From: Oscillospiraceae bacterium
Lineage (GTDB): Bacteria; Bacillota_A; Clostridia; Oscillospirales; CAG-272
DNA length: 15,385 bases
Direction of reading: 5' to 3'
Assembly: GCA_015064665.1 (NCBI GenBank)
Contig: SVRU01000067.1
Coordinates: 1-15,385 of the forward strand
Program-made: the position numbers and the translations under genes
Part shown: positions 13,574-15,385 of the stretch, in pieces
Numbering within the stretch: position 1 is the first letter of the stretch
How the letters are laid out: each line of letters begins with the position of its first letter
The notes under the pieces: generated by a model
What the model saw: only the letters and a program-made list of their open reading frames with translations
Database searches by the model: none
Told to the model about the DNA's origin: nothing

Positions 13574-14356
13574 ATGAATTTATTTGTTCTTACAGACCTT
13601 GAAGGAATCGCAGGAGTTTTGGATATTGAATTTATGAAAAGAGACAATGAAAAGTATCAGATTGCCTGCCGTTGCCTTGAAAAAAGCATAAACCTCGTAA
13701 CAAACGCTGCATTTGAAGCAGGCGTGGAAAAGGTGTATTACCTTGACGGCCACGGAGGCGGCGGAAACGTCAATCCCGAGAACATCGACAAAAGAGCTGT
13801 AAAGTGCGATATACATCAGTGGCAGGACCTTATTATTTCGGGCAAGATAGATTTCCAGATTGAGATAGGAGCGCACGCGCGCCCCGGTACTATCGGAGGA
13901 TTCCTTGACCACACTCTTTCCTCAATGGCGTTCTTCACCTTTAAGGTTAACGGAATCGAGATGAGTGAGTATTCTCTGCACGCTCTTTTCTGCTCGGCGC
14001 ATAAGGTGCCGATTATTGCTTGCATAGGCGACGAGATGGCGTGCCGTCAGGCAAAGGAGTATAATCCCACCGTATTTACGGGGGCTGTAAAGCATGCAAA
14101 AATACGCAATCAGGCAACAGACTATGAAAATGCCGACGAAATACTTACTTCCACGGTTAAAACCGCTATCGCAAATTATAAATCCGTAGGATTTTACACT
14201 CTCGAAGCTCCATACACTCTCGACGTAACCTATTACAGAACGGATATGTGCGAGGACGTTATCGCAAGACGCGGCGAGATTTACGATAGGCTTGACGCAA
14301 GAACTCTTCGCAAGAGATTTGATAAAATAGTAAGATACGACGATTTAAAATTGTAA
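13574..14356 (+). CDS. M55-family D-aminopeptidase homologue (DppA-like)
   Basis: Zinc aminopeptidase fold whose characterised member, Bacillus DppA, removes D-amino acids from peptides. In the 260-residue product the metal and catalytic residues line up with DppA almost position for position: Asp8 and Glu10 (TDLEGIAGV), His60 (LDGHGG), His101 (GAHARPG), Glu132 (NGIEMSE) and the nucleophile-equivalent His113 (LDHT). The enzyme is therefore probably active. ATG 13574 was chosen because AAGGAG (13561-13566) is 7 nt upstream; a TTG two codons earlier is poorly placed. No signal peptide is seen. It lies 22 bp after uxuA and 12 bp before the GH39-like gene, inside a uronate operon, an unexpected place for a peptidase. 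A role on D-alanyl or amide-linked glycan pieces is speculative. Confidence 0.88.
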   Translation: MNLFVLTDLEGIAGVLDIEFMKRDNEKYQIACRCLEKSINLVTNAAFEAGVEKVYYLDGHGGGGNVNPENIDKRAVKCDIHQWQDLIISGKIDFQIEIGAHARPGTIGGFLDHTLSSMAFFTFKVNGIEMSEYSLHALFCSAHKVPIIACIGDEMACRQAKEYNPTVFTGAVKHAKIRNQATDYENADEILTSTVKTAIANYKSVGFYTLEAPYTLDVTYYRTDMCEDVIARRGEIYDRLDARTLRKRFDKIVRYDDLKL

Positions 14357-14368
14357 TGAGGTGACAAA

Positions 14369-15385
14369 ATGATTAAAATTAAAAATCAAGTAATTAGAGA
14401 ACAGAAAAATTTTTGGAATGACTGTATTTTTCATCCAACGGATGCCGTGGAGGATTCATGGGGAAAGAGAATCCTTGACAGAATGTCAGAGGACAAGTCG
14501 ATAGATACAGTAAGAATATACGCTATGCTTGAGGATATCGTATATCTCGGAGAAGAGGGTGAAATAAAATACGATTTCAGAATAAGCGACCTTCGCCTTG
14601 ACTACCTTGTTGAGCGTGGTTACAACATTCTCATCGCATACGGAGGAATTCCTGATTGCATTGCTATGCCGGGTGGCGTAAAAACGTCGGTTTCGAAAAA
14701 CAAAACTCGCTATAAGGGTAAGCTCTGGAACTCTATGCCGCCAAAGGATTATAAGGTGTGGGAGGAGATATGCTACCAATATACGAAGCATATTGTTGAG
14801 CGTTATGGTATTGACGTTGTTTCAAAATGGTATCTCCATTGCTTCAATGAGCCCGATCATGTAGGCTTTTTCCTCTCACATCTCGATCGAACCGAAGTAG
14901 GCGCGCGTTTGAGCGCATACTGTCCGTTGTACGAGGGATTTGTGCGCGGTGTTCTCAGAGCTGAAGAGCAACTCCACATAGGCGGTCCGGCGCTTGCTGG
15001 TAATCTTGATTTTTTCAAGGGTTTTCTTGATTTCGTAAAGGAAAAGAATTTAAGACTTGACTACATTGCGGTACATAATTACGGAACAGACCCATTCAGA
15101 CTGCGTGACGGCGTGAATAAAATAGACGTTGAACACAACATAGATAATCATCTGAAGCATCTTGAGGTCATAAAGGATTGCGGCTTTGCGGATTGCGAGG
15201 TCGTTGTTGACGAGTGGGGAATGTGTACCCGCGGATTCTGGAACGTTGAGGAGTGTCCGCAGCTTATGGTGAGAGAGCACGAGGTCTTCTCGGCGTATTA
15301 CACAAAGCTTATTAGACGATTTATAGATATAGACCCCAATCTTTCAAAGCTGATGATATGCCTTTCGGGTCAGCATGAAATGACC
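14369..15385 (+). CDS. GH39-like glycoside hydrolase, N-terminal 339 residues, 3' end outside the window
   Basis: Predicted retaining exo-glycosidase; family 39 holds beta-xylosidases and alpha-L-iduronidases. The frame is open to the right edge and was found by translating from the ATG preceded by GAGGTG (14358-14363). It has a TIM-barrel layout with WYLHCFNEPDHVGFF containing acid/base Glu161, the GGPALAG strand (205-211), DYIAVHNYGTDPF (231-243), and VVVDEWG with nucleophile Glu282. These numbers are very close to those of the Thermoanaerobacterium XynB catalytic pair (160 and 277, from memory). No signal peptide is present, so it should act on imported oligosaccharides. Lying behind uxaC-uxuA, it may release xylose or a uronic acid from glucuronoxylan-like or iduronate-like substrates; the choice cannot be made from this part. 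No stop codon or frameshift is seen. Confidence 0.85.
   Translation, partial: MIKIKNQVIREQKNFWNDCIFHPTDAVEDSWGKRILDRMSEDKSIDTVRIYAMLEDIVYLGEEGEIKYDFRISDLRLDYLVERGYNILIAYGGIPDCIAMPGGVKTSVSKNKTRYKGKLWNSMPPKDYKVWEEICYQYTKHIVERYGIDVVSKWYLHCFNEPDHVGFFLSHLDRTEVGARLSAYCPLYEGFVRGVLRAEEQLHIGGPALAGNLDFFKGFLDFVKEKNLRLDYIAVHNYGTDPFRLRDGVNKIDVEHNIDNHLKHLEVIKDCGFADCEVVVDEWGMCTRGFWNVEECPQLMVREHEVFSAYYTKLIRRFIDIDPNLSKLMICLSGQHEMT

Overview
The window looks like a chromosomal stretch of a Clostridia-type Firmicute, probably an anaerobic glycan degrader of gut or rumen origin. The evidence is strong GGAGG-type ribosome binding sites, near-consensus sigma-A promoters with 17-bp spacers, rho-independent terminators after most transcription units, the rplM-rpsI pair, a short four-cysteine protein of a kind I associate with Clostridia, and an SDR-type fructuronate reductase. 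The genus cannot be told from the sequence alone.

Layout. (a) 1-785: the 3' part of a tyrosine integrase gene, cut by the left window edge, followed by a tandem 11-bp repeat and a bidirectional terminator. It converges on the 3' end of rpsI, so an integrative element probably sits to the left, inserted at rpsI. (b) 786-1713, minus strand: the rplM-rpsI operon with a perfect-consensus promoter and a 10-bp phased tract of repeats upstream. (c) 1832-5327, minus strand: one apparent transcription unit with a family 20 glycosidase-like protein, an Mrr-type restriction-endonuclease-fold protein with a duplicated N-terminal winged helix, and a 67-residue four-cysteine protein, ending in a terminator. 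(d) 5349-5630, minus strand: a self-contained 51-codon membrane-protein gene with its own promoter and terminator-like hairpin. (e) 5717-6375, plus strand: a CYTH triphosphatase-type protein with a terminator. (f) 6408-9504, plus strand: a 1008-residue lipoprotein with a Cys-knuckle pair next to the lipid anchor, a pectate-lyase-like beta-helix and EF-hand-like calcium loops. (g) 9547-10373, minus strand: an AraC-type regulator, divergent from (h) 10415 to the right edge, plus strand: a tight operon of uxaC, an SDR fructuronate reductase, uxuA, an M55 D-aminopeptidase homologue and a GH39-like glycosidase that runs off the window.

How it fits together. Regions f-h read as a uronic-acid glycan locus. 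The surface lipoprotein may bind or cut a polyuronide or glucuronoxylan-type glycan. The GH39-like enzyme would release sugars inside the cell. UxaC, the reductase and UxuA would then take D-glucuronate through D-fructuronate and D-mannonate to 2-keto-3-deoxygluconate. The divergent AraC protein is the obvious candidate regulator. No transporter and no KDG kinase or aldolase is visible in the window. The parts most worth a second look are the Mrr/four-cysteine pair sharing a transcript with a glycosidase, the M55 peptidase inside a uronate operon, the lipoprotein architecture and the element junction at rpsI.
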